Shown here piece after piece: positions 15,700 to 24,998 of a DNA stretch of 64,000 bases. The notes beneath the pieces are model-generated. The model was given only the letters and a program-made list of their open reading frames with translations. It was not told the DNA's origin and did not search any database. A program made the position numbers and the translations under genes. The stretch spans positions 248,001 through 312,000 of the forward strand of contig NZ_BAZX01000002.1 of NCBI RefSeq assembly GCF_001310955.1, written 5' to 3'. Position 1 is the first letter of the stretch, and each line of letters begins with the position of its first letter. This DNA is from Marinifilum fragile JCM 15579 (lineage in GTDB: Bacteria; Bacteroidota; Bacteroidia; Bacteroidales; Marinifilaceae).

Positions 15700-18636
15700 A
15701 TGAAGAAAATTAATGTTCTTTTTGCCTTTGTGTTGGGAGTAATTTTGTTTGCTTGCACGCCAAAGGAAAAGTATCAAACTGTTCAAAACACAGACGAGAA
15801 TGGCTATCGGTACGAAACGGTTACCAATGATCCTATGGGAGTAAGAATTTATACTCTTGACAATGGACTAAAAGTGTACTTATCTGTTAATCGAGATGCA
15901 CCAAGAATTCAAACCTTTATTCCGGTAAAAGCTGGTTCTACCTATGATCCTTCCGAAACTACCGGACTTGCTCACTATTTAGAGCATATGATGTTTAAAG
16001 GTACTGATGATTTTGGTACTGTAGATTGGCAAAAAGAGGAAGCCTTAATTCATGAGATTTCTGATTTGTATGAAGAGCATAAGTTTGCATCTACAAAAGA
16101 GGCAAAAGCAAAGGTTTATGCAAAAATCGATAGTGTTTCTGCTTTGGCTTCAAATTTTGCTGTAGCAAACGAGTATGATAAGCTGGTGTCATCAATAGGA
16201 GCTAAAGGGACTAATGCTTATACTACTTACGAACGAACAGTTTATATGAATGATATTCCTTCGAATGAACTTGAAAAATGGTTGAATATCGAAAAGGAAA
16301 GATTTAGCAAACTGGTTCTTCGTCTATTTCATACCGAATTGGAAACGGTTTATGAAGAGTTTAATATGTCTCAGGATAATGACTTTAGAAAGTTGAATTA
16401 TGCCCTAATGTCTGGTTTGTACAAAAAACACCCTTACGGAACACAAACTACTTTGGGAAGAGCTGAGCATCTTAAAAATCCATCAATGGAAAATATTCAC
16501 AAGTATTTTGATACTTACTACGTTCCTAACAATATGGCAATTGCCATGTCTGGAGATTTGGATTTTGAAGAGACTATTAAATTAATTGATCAGACTTTTG
16601 GAAAACTAGAATCAAGAGAAGTGTCTAAGTTTGTTGCTCCAGTAGAAGATCCAATTACAAAGCCAATTGTTAAAGAGGTTTTTGGTCCTGATGCAGAAAG
16701 ATTATCAATGGCATTCAGATTTGATGGTATTGGTTCAGAAGATCAGAAATTTGTAACTCTTATTGATGGTATTTTGAATAACTCAAAAGCAGGTTTAATG
16801 GATTTGAACCTGAATCAGAAGCAAAAAGTGTTAAAAGCTGGTTGTTACGCAAGTTTTAATATTGATTATGGAATGCATTCATTTTATGGAGTTCCTCGTC
16901 AAGGTCAAAAAATGGAAGAAGTAACAGAATTGATTCTTGGTGAAATCGAAAAAATCAAGAAAGGAGAGTTTGAGGACTGGATGCTTGAGGCTGTAATCAA
17001 TGATTATCGCTTAGGGAAAATTAGAGGGCAAGAATCAAATGGAAGAGCTCATGAGTTTGCAGTTACTTTTGCAAACAATGTAGCTTGGGCTGACAACCTA
17101 AAAATGCTTGATGAACTTGAATTGGTTACAAAAGAACAATTGGTTGAGTTTGCAAACAAGCACTACAATAACAACTATGTTGTAGTTTACAAGAGAAAAG
17201 GTGAGGATAAAAAGGTTGTAAAGGTTGAAAAACCGGCTATTACTCCAGTTAAAATCGACCGCAAAAAACAATCGGAATTTTATAAGGACCTAACAGCTAA
17301 AGAAACTCCTGCATTAAAACCTTTATGGGTTGATTTTGAAAAAGAAATCCAGTCAGAAGAGCTGAAGCCTGGTGTAACTTACGATTACTTGGAAAACAAA
17401 TCGAACGAGTTGTTCAAGTTGATTTACATTTACGAAATGGGTAAGAATCATGATAAAATGTTGCCTATTGCTGTAAATTACTTACCGTATATTGGAACAG
17501 ATATATATTCGGCTGCTGAATTGCAAAAAGAATTGTTTAAGTATGGTTTATCCTTTGGTGTTGAAGCTGGAGATGACAGGTGTTACGTATATATCTCTGG
17601 ATTAAAAAAATCATTCGACAAAGGCGTAGAGTTGATGGAACATGTGTTGTCCAATGCTAAGGCTGATAGTGATTCTTACTCAAAGTATGTTGATGGAATT
17701 ATTAAGGAGCGTGCAAATAGTAAGTTAAACAAAGGAGAGATTTTGTGGGGAGCAATGTATAGTTACGCGAAATATGGAAAAAAATCGCCTTATACAGATA
17801 TCTTACTAGAAGATGAATTAAGAAATGTGGATCCAAATCAGTTAACTGAAATGTTGTCTCAGTTAAAAGACTATAAGCATAGAGTATTTTATTATGGAGC
17901 TGAAGGGAAGCAACAAATAGCTGAGAATTTAAAAGCAAATCATAAAGTTTCAGAGCAGTTAAAAGAGATTCCGGAACCAACAAAATATCCTGAATTGGAT
18001 TACACTAAAAATGAAATCTTCTTTGTTAATTATGATATGGTTCAGGCAAACATTATCATGTTAGCAAAAGATGAAAAATTGGATATGAACCTTATGCCAG
18101 AAATCAGATTGTTCAATGAATATTATGGTGGAAGTATGGCATCAATTATTTTCCAGGAAATTCGCGAATCAAGAGCTCTTGCATATTCTGCCTTTTCATC
18201 TTACAGCACTCCTTCAAAATTAGATGATTCTGGCTACTCATTCTCGTTTGTTGCAACAAGCGCTGATAAAGTGAAAGATGCTACTGAAGCATTGGTTGAG
18301 TTATTGAATGAAATGCCTTATGAGGAGAAGCAATTTAACGAAGCCAAGACAAACATGCTTAAAAAGATTCAATCAGAACGAATTACTAAAGAAAGAGTTT
18401 ACTGGACTTATTTGAGTAATCTTAGAAAAGGTGTGAATCATGATTACAGAAAAGATGTTTACGAGAAGGTGAAGAATCATAATATTGATGATTTGAATAA
18501 GTTCTTTAAGAAACATATTGCCAATAAAAACCATTGTTATTTGGTAGTTGGTAACAAGAAAGATATCAATATGAATGTACTTAAAAAATTAGGTAATGTT
18601 CATGAGTTGAGCTTAGAAGAAGTATTTAATTATTAA
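15700..18636 (+). CDS. M16-family zinc metallopeptidase, lipoprotein, two-module
   Basis: A 978-residue pitrilysin-type protease with duplicated M16 halves. The lipobox LFAC gives lipidated Cys19, so it sits on a membrane facing the periplasm or surface. The inverted zinc motif HYLEH is at 92-96, with the downstream glutamates in HTELETVYEE (211-220). The spacing is longer than in pitrilysin because of a charged helical insert (about 110-165). The C-terminal half (about 530-978) lacks the zinc motif, as expected for the inactive module. It probably degrades peptides in the envelope. Single gene with a strong terminator. Confidence 0.93.
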   Translation: MKKINVLFAFVLGVILFACTPKEKYQTVQNTDENGYRYETVTNDPMGVRIYTLDNGLKVYLSVNRDAPRIQTFIPVKAGSTYDPSETTGLAHYLEHMMFKGTDDFGTVDWQKEEALIHEISDLYEEHKFASTKEAKAKVYAKIDSVSALASNFAVANEYDKLVSSIGAKGTNAYTTYERTVYMNDIPSNELEKWLNIEKERFSKLVLRLFHTELETVYEEFNMSQDNDFRKLNYALMSGLYKKHPYGTQTTLGRAEHLKNPSMENIHKYFDTYYVPNNMAIAMSGDLDFEETIKLIDQTFGKLESREVSKFVAPVEDPITKPIVKEVFGPDAERLSMAFRFDGIGSEDQKFVTLIDGILNNSKAGLMDLNLNQKQKVLKAGCYASFNIDYGMHSFYGVPRQGQKMEEVTELILGEIEKIKKGEFEDWMLEAVINDYRLGKIRGQESNGRAHEFAVTFANNVAWADNLKMLDELELVTKEQLVEFANKHYNNNYVVVYKRKGEDKKVVKVEKPAITPVKIDRKKQSEFYKDLTAKETPALKPLWVDFEKEIQSEELKPGVTYDYLENKSNELFKLIYIYEMGKNHDKMLPIAVNYLPYIGTDIYSAAELQKELFKYGLSFGVEAGDDRCYVYISGLKKSFDKGVELMEHVLSNAKADSDSYSKYVDGIIKERANSKLNKGEILWGAMYSYAKYGKKSPYTDILLEDELRNVDPNQLTEMLSQLKDYKHRVFYYGAEGKQQIAENLKANHKVSEQLKEIPEPTKYPELDYTKNEIFFVNYDMVQANIIMLAKDEKLDMNLMPEIRLFNEYYGGSMASIIFQEIRESRALAYSAFSSYSTPSKLDDSGYSFSFVATSADKVKDATEALVELLNEMPYEEKQFNEAKTNMLKKIQSERITKERVYWTYLSNLRKGVNHDYRKDVYEKVKNHNIDDLNKFFKKHIANKNHCYLVVGNKKDINMNVLKKLGNVHELSLEEVFNY

Positions 18637-18666
18637 TTAGGGGTTTAGTATTTATGACTAAATGAA

Positions 18667-18706
18667 AAGGCCTCTTCCTAAAAATGGAAGAGGCCTTACT
18701 TTTTTG
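18667..18706 (+). terminator. Terminator after the M16 gene
   Basis: A perfect 12-bp stem AAGGCCTCTTCC/GGAAGAGGCCTT, seven-base loop, then ACTTTTTT. Confidence 0.92.
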
Positions 18707-18778
18707 AATACTTTTGGTAAAGCAGGTGAAAAAGACAAACCCTTCTTCACCAAATTGGGGTAAAGATTGCATTCAAAT

Positions 18779-18976
18779 TTAAACTGTTTCGCAGTTTGTA
18801 TCTGGTAGAACCATTGCAAGAATAAAATAAACCAACAACATTAAAGGATTGAATAATGTTAGGATTAGATATCCTGCCCTAATAATTACCGGATCGAGTT
18901 CCGGATTTATGTATTGAGAAATACCACCGCAAACACCTGCTATCTTTTTATCTCTTGATCTGAATAATCGTTTCAT
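18779..18976 (-). CDS. Small PspC-domain membrane protein
   Basis: A 65-residue protein that is almost entirely a PspC domain (KKIAGVCGGISQYINPELDP) with a hydrophobic segment of about 30-58 (IIRAGYLILTLFNPLMLLVY). PspC proteins take part in envelope-stress signalling in Proteobacteria; the role of the stand-alone form is unknown. It is the last gene of the leftward padR operon, 15 bp after the DUF4252-like gene, and a second, larger PspC protein is encoded two genes earlier. Confidence 0.85.
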   Translation of the reverse strand: MKRLFRSRDKKIAGVCGGISQYINPELDPVIIRAGYLILTLFNPLMLLVYFILAMVLPDTNCETV

Positions 18977-18991
18977 GCCATCTGTTTTTAA

Positions 18992-19486
18992 TTACTCTTC
19001 ATCTTTGTCGATACTGTAATGTGACAAAGTTTTCAATTCATCTACATGAAAGTCTCCAAAAAAGGAAATCAATGATGTTCTGTTTTCATTGTAGTGAAGG
19101 ATATGGAATTCGCTAAACTTTTTTCCTCTTCCTTTGGCAAAGAAATGAACATCGTCATCATCTTTATCTCTTTCCTCAATCAAGACTTCTTTGTAAGAGT
19201 CTCCTTTCGAAAGCTGCGATACAACAATCTTTTTAAATTTAGATTCATTGCCGATTTCGTGTTTGAAGCTTAAGAATTTAATAGTTTTACAATCGCCTGT
19301 TACGTTTTTTTCCAATTCATCTTCGTCAATATCAAAGTCCAGGTTTTTTAGGAAAGATCCTGCGAAACTAAAGCTGTTGAAGCCATCAAGATTGGAATAT
19401 TTAGCATGTAATTTTTCTCCTTTGGTTTGAGCCTGAGAAAGAATAGGTAAGGCTATTGCAATCAGAATTACTAATAATTTTCTCAT
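18992..19486 (-). CDS. Secreted DUF4252-like protein
   Basis: 164 residues from the ATG at 19486, which begins a clean signal peptide (MRKLLVILIAIALPILSQAQ). An in-frame ATG 84 bases further upstream would bury that signal and is rejected. The mature part has acidic runs (DIDEDELE, ERDKDDDDVHFF) and alternating strand segments. It resembles DUF4252 proteins, which are often encoded beside anti-sigma or PspC genes; the assignment is moderate. It lies 106 bp after the large PspC gene. Confidence 0.7.
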   Translation of the reverse strand: MRKLLVILIAIALPILSQAQTKGEKLHAKYSNLDGFNSFSFAGSFLKNLDFDIDEDELEKNVTGDCKTIKFLSFKHEIGNESKFKKIVVSQLSKGDSYKEVLIEERDKDDDDVHFFAKGRGKKFSEFHILHYNENRTSLISFFGDFHVDELKTLSHYSIDKDEE

Positions 19487-19592
19487 AATGTTTGTTTTAA
19501 AATTAGCCATGTTTGCACCTATTGTTGTGTGTGATGAAAAAGGTATCGGTGCAAAACATGGATAGAACAACTAATTTATTATTTAACTAGGC

Positions 19593-21155
19593 TTAAGCCT
19601 TCTTTTTCATGATCCATTTTTCGCCAAGCATGTCGAAATCCCAGGTGTTACTTACATTGTCGATGTCGTGAATAATTTTGCTCATTGATTCATCGAGGTA
19701 AATAACTTTTCCTTCCGGAACTTTAACAGTAATATGTAATCTTTGATTTCTCCATTTGGAATCATTTTCTAATGTGAAAAATTGATTAAATACGATTATA
19801 GAGTCATTTTGAACCCATTTGTAATTAATTCCTTCTGCGTTTTCCACAGCTCTATCTAAAGTTCTTCCGCGAGCTTTTTTCTTTAGTTTGATTTCAAAAT
19901 TATCCGAATAACTTCTTTCTATATCCAAAGTAGGTTCACCTACAATAATTTCTTCATCATCATTCATGTATACTTTAACATTATCCAGGTCAATATGGCC
20001 TTCGTACCAATGATCGCCAATGTTATTTGTGCTTTGTAAATACAATGTATCATTGGCTATTTTTTCGATTGGTTGATTTTCAGAGTATCTGGTGCTGCTG
20101 TGCATGTAACCTTTGATCTGTGAAAAACTTAGGCTAATTAAAAGTATAATCCCTGTAAGCCAAACTGCCAGAGCTGTAAAACCTATAATCTTGTTGTTGG
20201 TTTTAAAGTTGAAAAGCAATTTAATTCCTGCAAAAATCAATAGCATTAAAGGAATGGCAATTACAACAATGATTCCAATGGTAAATAAAGTAATGCTTGT
20301 TCCGTCGAGGAATAATTTAGGGAACATTGTGCCTGGAAAATGGAAGTCTGCAAAGGGTCCAAAGAAGCTATGAGCAAAAATCATAGATCCAATAAAACTT
20401 ATAAGAGAAACAAATCCTGCAAAAATAAATCCAATACCCAGTAAAATGATAATCACTTTAAGTACCAAACGGAGAGCAGAACCAAGGAAGTCAACAGATC
20501 TATCGAAACCATCTTTTACCTGAGGTCCGTTTTTTTCTCTCATTTTATCGAAGTTTTCTTTCACTTCTTTGTATTCGTCTTTTATCGATTCTTCGATATT
20601 GGATATGTTGACCTTTTTGCCTTTCATCTCAAGTTTTTGACTTGTAGTGGTTGCTTTAGGAACAACAATCCATAAGATAATGTACAGTAGGAAAGCAAAA
20701 CCATATCCAAGAAAGAAGAATAGTACGAATAGTAATCTGAATACGACTACATCGATACCGAAGTATGCTGATAAACCACTTGAAACACCTCCAAATACTC
20801 TTTTGTCTGGATCGCGATACAACCTGCGTTTCTTTTTGCTGGTAGTTGTGGTTTGTGATTGGTTTTGTGATTCTTCGGTAGTTTCATCATCAGTTTCGAA
20901 AATTTCTTCTGGTCTACCCATAATGGTTATTACCTCTTCAACCATATCAACATTTACGACCTGGTCTTTGCTACTTAGTTTTTCCTGAAAAATCTCTGCA
21001 ATTCTGGATTCGATGTCAGAAATGATTTCTCTTCCTTCTTCGCCAGCACCATAGTGACTGTTGATCGTTCGCAGGTAATCTTGTAATTTTTCAAAAGCAT
21101 CTTCATCGATGTGAAATATACTTCCGCTTATATTAATTGTTAATGTCTTTTTCAT
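19593..21155 (-). CDS. PspC-domain protein with long extracytoplasmic C-terminal region
   Basis: A 520-residue protein. The N-terminal 85 residues (ISGSIFHIDEDAFEKLQDYL) are a small helical domain common in Bacteroidota PspC proteins. Residues of about 110-175 are PspC (DKRVFGGVSSGLSAYFGI) with a membrane segment, and three further hydrophobic segments lie at about 225-350. The C-terminal 160 residues are beta-rich and lie after the last membrane segment. It follows padR by 20 bp, the typical PadR-PspC pairing, and is expected to be repressed by that regulator. Likely envelope-stress related, by family only. Confidence 0.85.
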   Translation of the reverse strand: MKKTLTINISGSIFHIDEDAFEKLQDYLRTINSHYGAGEEGREIISDIESRIAEIFQEKLSSKDQVVNVDMVEEVITIMGRPEEIFETDDETTEESQNQSQTTTTSKKKRRLYRDPDKRVFGGVSSGLSAYFGIDVVVFRLLFVLFFFLGYGFAFLLYIILWIVVPKATTTSQKLEMKGKKVNISNIEESIKDEYKEVKENFDKMREKNGPQVKDGFDRSVDFLGSALRLVLKVIIILLGIGFIFAGFVSLISFIGSMIFAHSFFGPFADFHFPGTMFPKLFLDGTSITLFTIGIIVVIAIPLMLLIFAGIKLLFNFKTNNKIIGFTALAVWLTGIILLISLSFSQIKGYMHSSTRYSENQPIEKIANDTLYLQSTNNIGDHWYEGHIDLDNVKVYMNDDEEIIVGEPTLDIERSYSDNFEIKLKKKARGRTLDRAVENAEGINYKWVQNDSIIVFNQFFTLENDSKWRNQRLHITVKVPEGKVIYLDESMSKIIHDIDNVSNTWDFDMLGEKWIMKKKA

Positions 21156-21175
21156 AGTGTTAACAGTTTTTGGAC

Positions 21176-21499
21176 TTACTTTTTAATCGTATTTACGGCA
21201 TCAACCAATTCTTGCCATGAACCATCAAGTTCCTTTAAAAATTCATTGCCTACTTCTGTACTTGTGTAATACTTTCTTGGAGGTCCTTGTGTCGACTCTT
21301 CCCATCGGTAGCTTAATAAACCGGCATTTTTTAGCCTGGTTAGTAAGGGATAAAGTGTCCCTTCCACTACAATCATTTTGGCTTCTTTAAGTTCCTTAAT
21401 GATGTCTGATGCATAGGCATCACTTTTTGAGAGAATGGAAAGAATACAATATTCCAGCACTCCTTTTCGCATTTGGGCTTTTGTGTTTTCTATTTTCAT
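21176..21499 (-). CDS. PadR-family transcriptional regulator
   Basis: A 107-residue winged-helix protein (RKGVLEYCILSILSKSDAYA; VEGTLYPLLTRLKNAGLLSY; QGPPRKYYTSTEVG), matching the short PadR subfamily without a long C-terminal helix domain. PadR proteins usually repress the operon they belong to. Here that would be the PspC and DUF4252 genes immediately downstream. The upstream small secreted-protein gene ends 20 bp before it, so it may be a co-transcribed first gene. Confidence 0.93.
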   Translation of the reverse strand: MKIENTKAQMRKGVLEYCILSILSKSDAYASDIIKELKEAKMIVVEGTLYPLLTRLKNAGLLSYRWEESTQGPPRKYYTSTEVGNEFLKELDGSWQELVDAVNTIKK

Positions 21500-21519
21500 A
21501 CTTGGAATATTTATATTGA

Positions 21520-21936
21520 TTAAATTGCAGATCTAATGTTACCAGGGAAATTTCTGAAGTTTTTAGACCTTTTCTTTTTTGCTGTTACTATAGTTGAGTT
21601 TTGTTTTACAGTGATTGTATCCTTATAAACTTTACACCTTATTGATGTATCCATATTTAGTTTTGGATTGTTATAATCTTCCATATTTCCGGATACGATG
21701 TCCTTACAAACTTTAAGATTTTCTTTAAAGATCAAGATTCCATTATCTAGATATCCTTTTTCATTGGTTATTTCATCTGCAGGAGATTTACCACCATTAT
21801 TGCATTCGATTTTAAAAAATGGCACTAGAAATTTATCAATTGTTAACAATTGAGCCTTTGACTCTAAGGAGAATGCTGTTACTGTTAATATCAGAAATGA
21901 GATTCTCAATATTTTGTCTTTTAATAAGGGTTTCAT
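21520..21936 (-). CDS. Small exported hypothetical protein
   Basis: 138 residues. The N-terminus KILRISFLILTVTAFSLESKAQ is a signal peptide, so export is likely. The mature part has two cysteines (IECNNGG, LKVCKD) plus one in SIRCKVYKD, and a basic C-terminus (AKKKRSKNFRNF). Not recognised as a family. A good promoter lies upstream (21984-22015) and the gene precedes padR by 20 bp, so it may be the first gene of the padR-pspC operon. Confidence 0.6.
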   Translation of the reverse strand: MKPLLKDKILRISFLILTVTAFSLESKAQLLTIDKFLVPFFKIECNNGGKSPADEITNEKGYLDNGILIFKENLKVCKDIVSGNMEDYNNPKLNMDTSIRCKVYKDTITVKQNSTIVTAKKKRSKNFRNFPGNIRSAI

Positions 21937-21983
21937 TGTTGTAGGTTTTTATAATACTATCTCTAACATATAAGTTTGTATTA

Positions 21984-22015
21984 CAAATATACAGATAAAA
22001 AAAGGTAATATGCAA
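21984..22015 (-). promoter_or_regulatory. Promoter for the small exported protein / padR-pspC operon
   Basis: On the minus strand TTG (22013-22015), a 21-bp spacer and TATATTTG (21984-21991) fit the Bacteroidota consensus. It is 48 bp upstream of the first start codon. Sequence nearby is very AT-rich, which raises the chance of coincidence. Confidence 0.6.
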
Positions 22016-22094
22016 TACATAGTACTGGATATTTTCAAGAAAAACACATAAATACTTGTAAATCAATACAAAAAAAATTAAAGATATTTTATAC

Positions 22095-22102
22095 TATATT
22101 TG
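22095..22102 (+). promoter_or_regulatory. -7 box for the ferredoxin gene
   Basis: TATATTTG, 42 bp upstream of the ATG at 22144. No TTG at the usual -33 distance. Confidence 0.45.
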
Positions 22103-22143
22103 AAATTCTCTTAATTTTTTATTAAACCAGTAATTTTGTGAGG

Positions 22144-22365
22144 ATGAAACAGGTGTATCAAAGAAGAAGTAAGTGCATTGGATGTGCATATTGTGTAGGG
22201 GTGGCGCCTGGTTTTTGGCTTATGAATGAGAGAGACGGGAAGTGTGATTTATTGGGAGCAAACCTTATAAATAACGAATTTGTACTTGATATTTTCGATG
22301 ATGAGCTGGAGCAAAATCAGAAGGCTGCAGAAATATGTCCCGCAAATTGTATCAGAATAGAATAA
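22144..22365 (+). CDS. Small ferredoxin
   Basis: A 73-residue electron carrier binding one iron-sulfur cluster. Ligands are CIGCAYC (Cys11, 14, 17) and Cys65 followed by Pro, the layout of single-[4Fe-4S] ferredoxins of about 60-80 residues. The middle is acidic (DIFDDELEQN), as expected for a docking surface. Start chosen at the ATG at 22144; a GTG two codons earlier is also possible. It is a monocistronic gene with a terminator directly after it. The redox partner cannot be inferred from the context. Confidence 0.9.
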   Translation: MKQVYQRRSKCIGCAYCVGVAPGFWLMNERDGKCDLLGANLINNEFVLDIFDDELEQNQKAAEICPANCIRIE

Positions 22366-22380
22366 AGTTATTATAACAAT

Positions 22381-22414
22381 AAAGAGCAACCGTTAAAAAA
22401 CAGTTGCTCTTTTA
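22381..22414. terminator. Bidirectional terminator, ferredoxin / typA
   Basis: Stem AAAGAGCAAC/GTTGCTCTTT with an A-rich loop and a T-tract to the right. The A-run on the left flank lets it also serve the convergent typA gene. Confidence 0.8.
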
Positions 22415-22449
22415 ATATTATATCGGCGTAAATGAATTATGTCGTTTAC

Positions 22450-24249
22450 TTATTCTTTCGAAGCTCTTTTTCTGTCGTGTTCAGAAAGTAAGATCTTACG
22501 AAGTCTGATGTTATTTGGCGTTACTTCAACATATTCATCACCTTGAATATACTCTAAAGCTTCTTCTAATGAGAAAATTACTGGAGGAGCCAATCTAATC
22601 TTATCATCAGTACCTGAAGTACGCATGTTGGTTAGCTTCTTTGTTTTGGTAACATTGATATCTAAATCACCAGCACGAGTATTTTCACCCACAACCTGAC
22701 CTTTATAAATTTCGGTTTGCGGAGCTACGAAGAATCTACCACGATCCTGTAGTTTACCCAATGCATATGCAAATGTAGTACCTGTTTCCATAGCAATTAA
22801 TGAACCATTAATACGTCCTGGAATTTCACCTTTGAATGCTTGATATTCGTGAAAACGATGCGACATTACAGCTTCACCTGCAGTTGCAGTCAAAATCTGG
22901 TTTCTTAAGCCAATAATTCCTCGCGATGGAATGTGGAATTCAAGGTGAATACGATCAGCCTTACGTTCCATGGTTAACATTTCACCTTTACGCTGAGTAA
23001 TTAATTCGATGGCTTTTCCTGATACATCTTCTGGAAGATCGATGTATAGAATCTCCACTGGTTCACATTTTTCACCAGCTATATCTTTAATAATTACCTG
23101 TGGCTGTCCAACCTGAAGTTCGTAACCTTCACGTCTCATAGTCTCTATCAATACAGACAAGTGAAGTACGCCACGACCAAATACATTGTATGAATCGGCC
23201 GAATCGGTTGGAACAACGCGTAAAGCCAAATTCTTTTCTAATTCTAATTCTAAACGATCGATCAAGTGACGGGAAGTTACATATTTACCATCCTGACCGT
23301 AAAATGGGGAGTTGTTAATAGTAAACAACATACTCATTGTTGGCTCATCGATTGCAATTGGATCTAATGGTTCAGGATTTTCAATATCACAAATTGAATC
23401 TCCAATATCAAAGCCATCAATACCTACTAAAGCACAAAGTTCACCCGATTTTACACTTGATACTCTTTCTTTACCTAAACCGGTAAATACGTGTAATTCC
23501 TTTATGCGAGATTTTTTAATGCTACCATCACGTTTGGCAAGGCTAACATTCATACCTTCTTTTAATTCTCCACGATGAACTCTACCTACGGCGATACGGC
23601 CAACATAGTTCGAGAAGTCAAGAGATGTAATAAGCATTTGAGGTGTTCCTTCCAAAACTTTTGGCTCTGGTATGTATTCGATAATTGCATCAAGAATTGC
23701 AGTAATGTCGTTGGTTGGAGTTTTCCAATCTTTTGACATCCAACCTTCTTTAGCAGAACCATAAATGGTTGGGAAATCAAGCTGTTCTTCCGTAGCTTCA
23801 AGATTGAACATTAGTTCAAAAACTTGTTCTTGTACTTCTTCAGGACGACAGTTTGGTTTGTCAACTTTGTTTACGACTACTACTGGTTTCAAACCTAATG
23901 CAAGTGCTTTAGATAATACGAAACGAGTTTGAGGCATAGTTCCTTCAAAGGCATCCACCAACAAAAGTACTCCATCGGCCATATTCAAAACACGCTCAAC
24001 CTCTCCACCAAAGTCAGAGTGACCAGGGGTGTCAATAATGTTAATTTTTACATCATTGTATTCAAGAGATACGTTTTTCGACAAAATGGTAATACCTCTC
24101 TCTCTTTCCAGGTCGTTATTGTCAAGAATAAGGTCTCCCGGATTTTCATTCTTTCTGAAAATGTTACTGTGCATTATCATTTTATCAACCAAAGTGGTTT
24201 TTCCATGGTCAACGTGAGCGATAATCGCAATGTTTCTTAGTTTCTTCAT
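22450..24249 (-). CDS. typA: Ribosome-binding GTPase TypA/BipA
   Basis: A 599-residue translational GTPase of full length. The GTPase motifs are G1 AHVDHGKTTL (residues 11-20), G2/G3 ERGITI and DTPGHSDFGGEVERVL, and G4 NKVDKPNCRPEEV. The EF-G-like domains and the TypA-specific C-terminal domain (LHVLFHIPSRG-type segment, here IHLEFHIPSRGIIGLRNQ) follow. BipA assists 50S assembly and stress-dependent translation. Promoter at 24409-24437, giving a leader of about 150 nt. Confidence 0.97.
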   Translation of the reverse strand: MKKLRNIAIIAHVDHGKTTLVDKMIMHSNIFRKNENPGDLILDNNDLERERGITILSKNVSLEYNDVKINIIDTPGHSDFGGEVERVLNMADGVLLLVDAFEGTMPQTRFVLSKALALGLKPVVVVNKVDKPNCRPEEVQEQVFELMFNLEATEEQLDFPTIYGSAKEGWMSKDWKTPTNDITAILDAIIEYIPEPKVLEGTPQMLITSLDFSNYVGRIAVGRVHRGELKEGMNVSLAKRDGSIKKSRIKELHVFTGLGKERVSSVKSGELCALVGIDGFDIGDSICDIENPEPLDPIAIDEPTMSMLFTINNSPFYGQDGKYVTSRHLIDRLELELEKNLALRVVPTDSADSYNVFGRGVLHLSVLIETMRREGYELQVGQPQVIIKDIAGEKCEPVEILYIDLPEDVSGKAIELITQRKGEMLTMERKADRIHLEFHIPSRGIIGLRNQILTATAGEAVMSHRFHEYQAFKGEIPGRINGSLIAMETGTTFAYALGKLQDRGRFFVAPQTEIYKGQVVGENTRAGDLDINVTKTKKLTNMRTSGTDDKIRLAPPVIFSLEEALEYIQGDEYVEVTPNNIRLRKILLSEHDRKRASKE

Positions 24250-24998
24250 CTCGTATCTTCTTTATGACTCTGTGTCTTAAAAATCAATCAATATTATTGA
24301 AAAAGGCTGCTTTCATTGTAAAGCTTCTCCTTGTAAATGTCAAGATCTGCACACAAAATTTGTGAATTAATTGTGGCAGAATCGATTGCGCTGCTAAAAA
24401 TGCGGCTGCAAAAGTACGGTTTATTTTTGTGAATCAATCTATTTAGATGGAATAATTTAAAGTTTGAAAAAATTAACCCTTTAACTTATTGCTTTATTAA
24501 AATTAACTTAATATGATGTTTGGATTTTTACAGATAGATTTGCTACTCTTTAAAAACGAGAGAATGTAATTTAGAATCAAATCAATTAAAGCTGTGATAA
24601 AAGGAAAAAACTGTACCTTCGCAGAATTATTGACGAATTCAAGAATTAATTTGTTTTATAGGAATAGGGGTATTTGCTTTTAAATTAAAAACTTAGTGGT
24701 GTTGGGATTGTGTGAAATGATTGAAAAACATTATCTTCCGCATCCTAAATTTTAAAAGTTATGAACTTATAATTTGATATTAAATATTAGTTTTTTAGAA
24801 AAAGATGCCTCGATTTTTAATAATCAAAATGTTTTTTAGACGAACTATTAATTTTATTGGATGAACCTTAAATAAATGATTGTTGATTATTTGTTAATAA
24901 GTTTTAAACGAACCATTTTTGTAATTCTTTACTCCAAGGAATGTGAGATGATTTTGTAGCAATTTTGCTACACTATTACTAACCTAACAATTCATTTT
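24250..24998. other. Long intergenic region between typA and a TonB-dependent receptor
   Basis: About 750 bp without a gene. It holds the typA promoter, a rightward TACCTTCG at 24614-24621 (an imperfect -7 element, which would give a leader of about 370 nt), and a rightward TATTTTTG at 24422-24429. A short inverted repeat TGTAGC/GCTACA at 24955-24972 ends 26 bases before the receptor start. The distance suggests a regulated leader, but no known riboswitch was recognised. Confidence 0.45.
24409..24437 (-). promoter_or_regulatory. Promoter of typA
   Basis: Minus strand: TTG (24435-24437), an 18-bp spacer, then TACTTTTG (24409-24416). The spacer is slightly short of the usual 19-21 bp. Confidence 0.6.
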
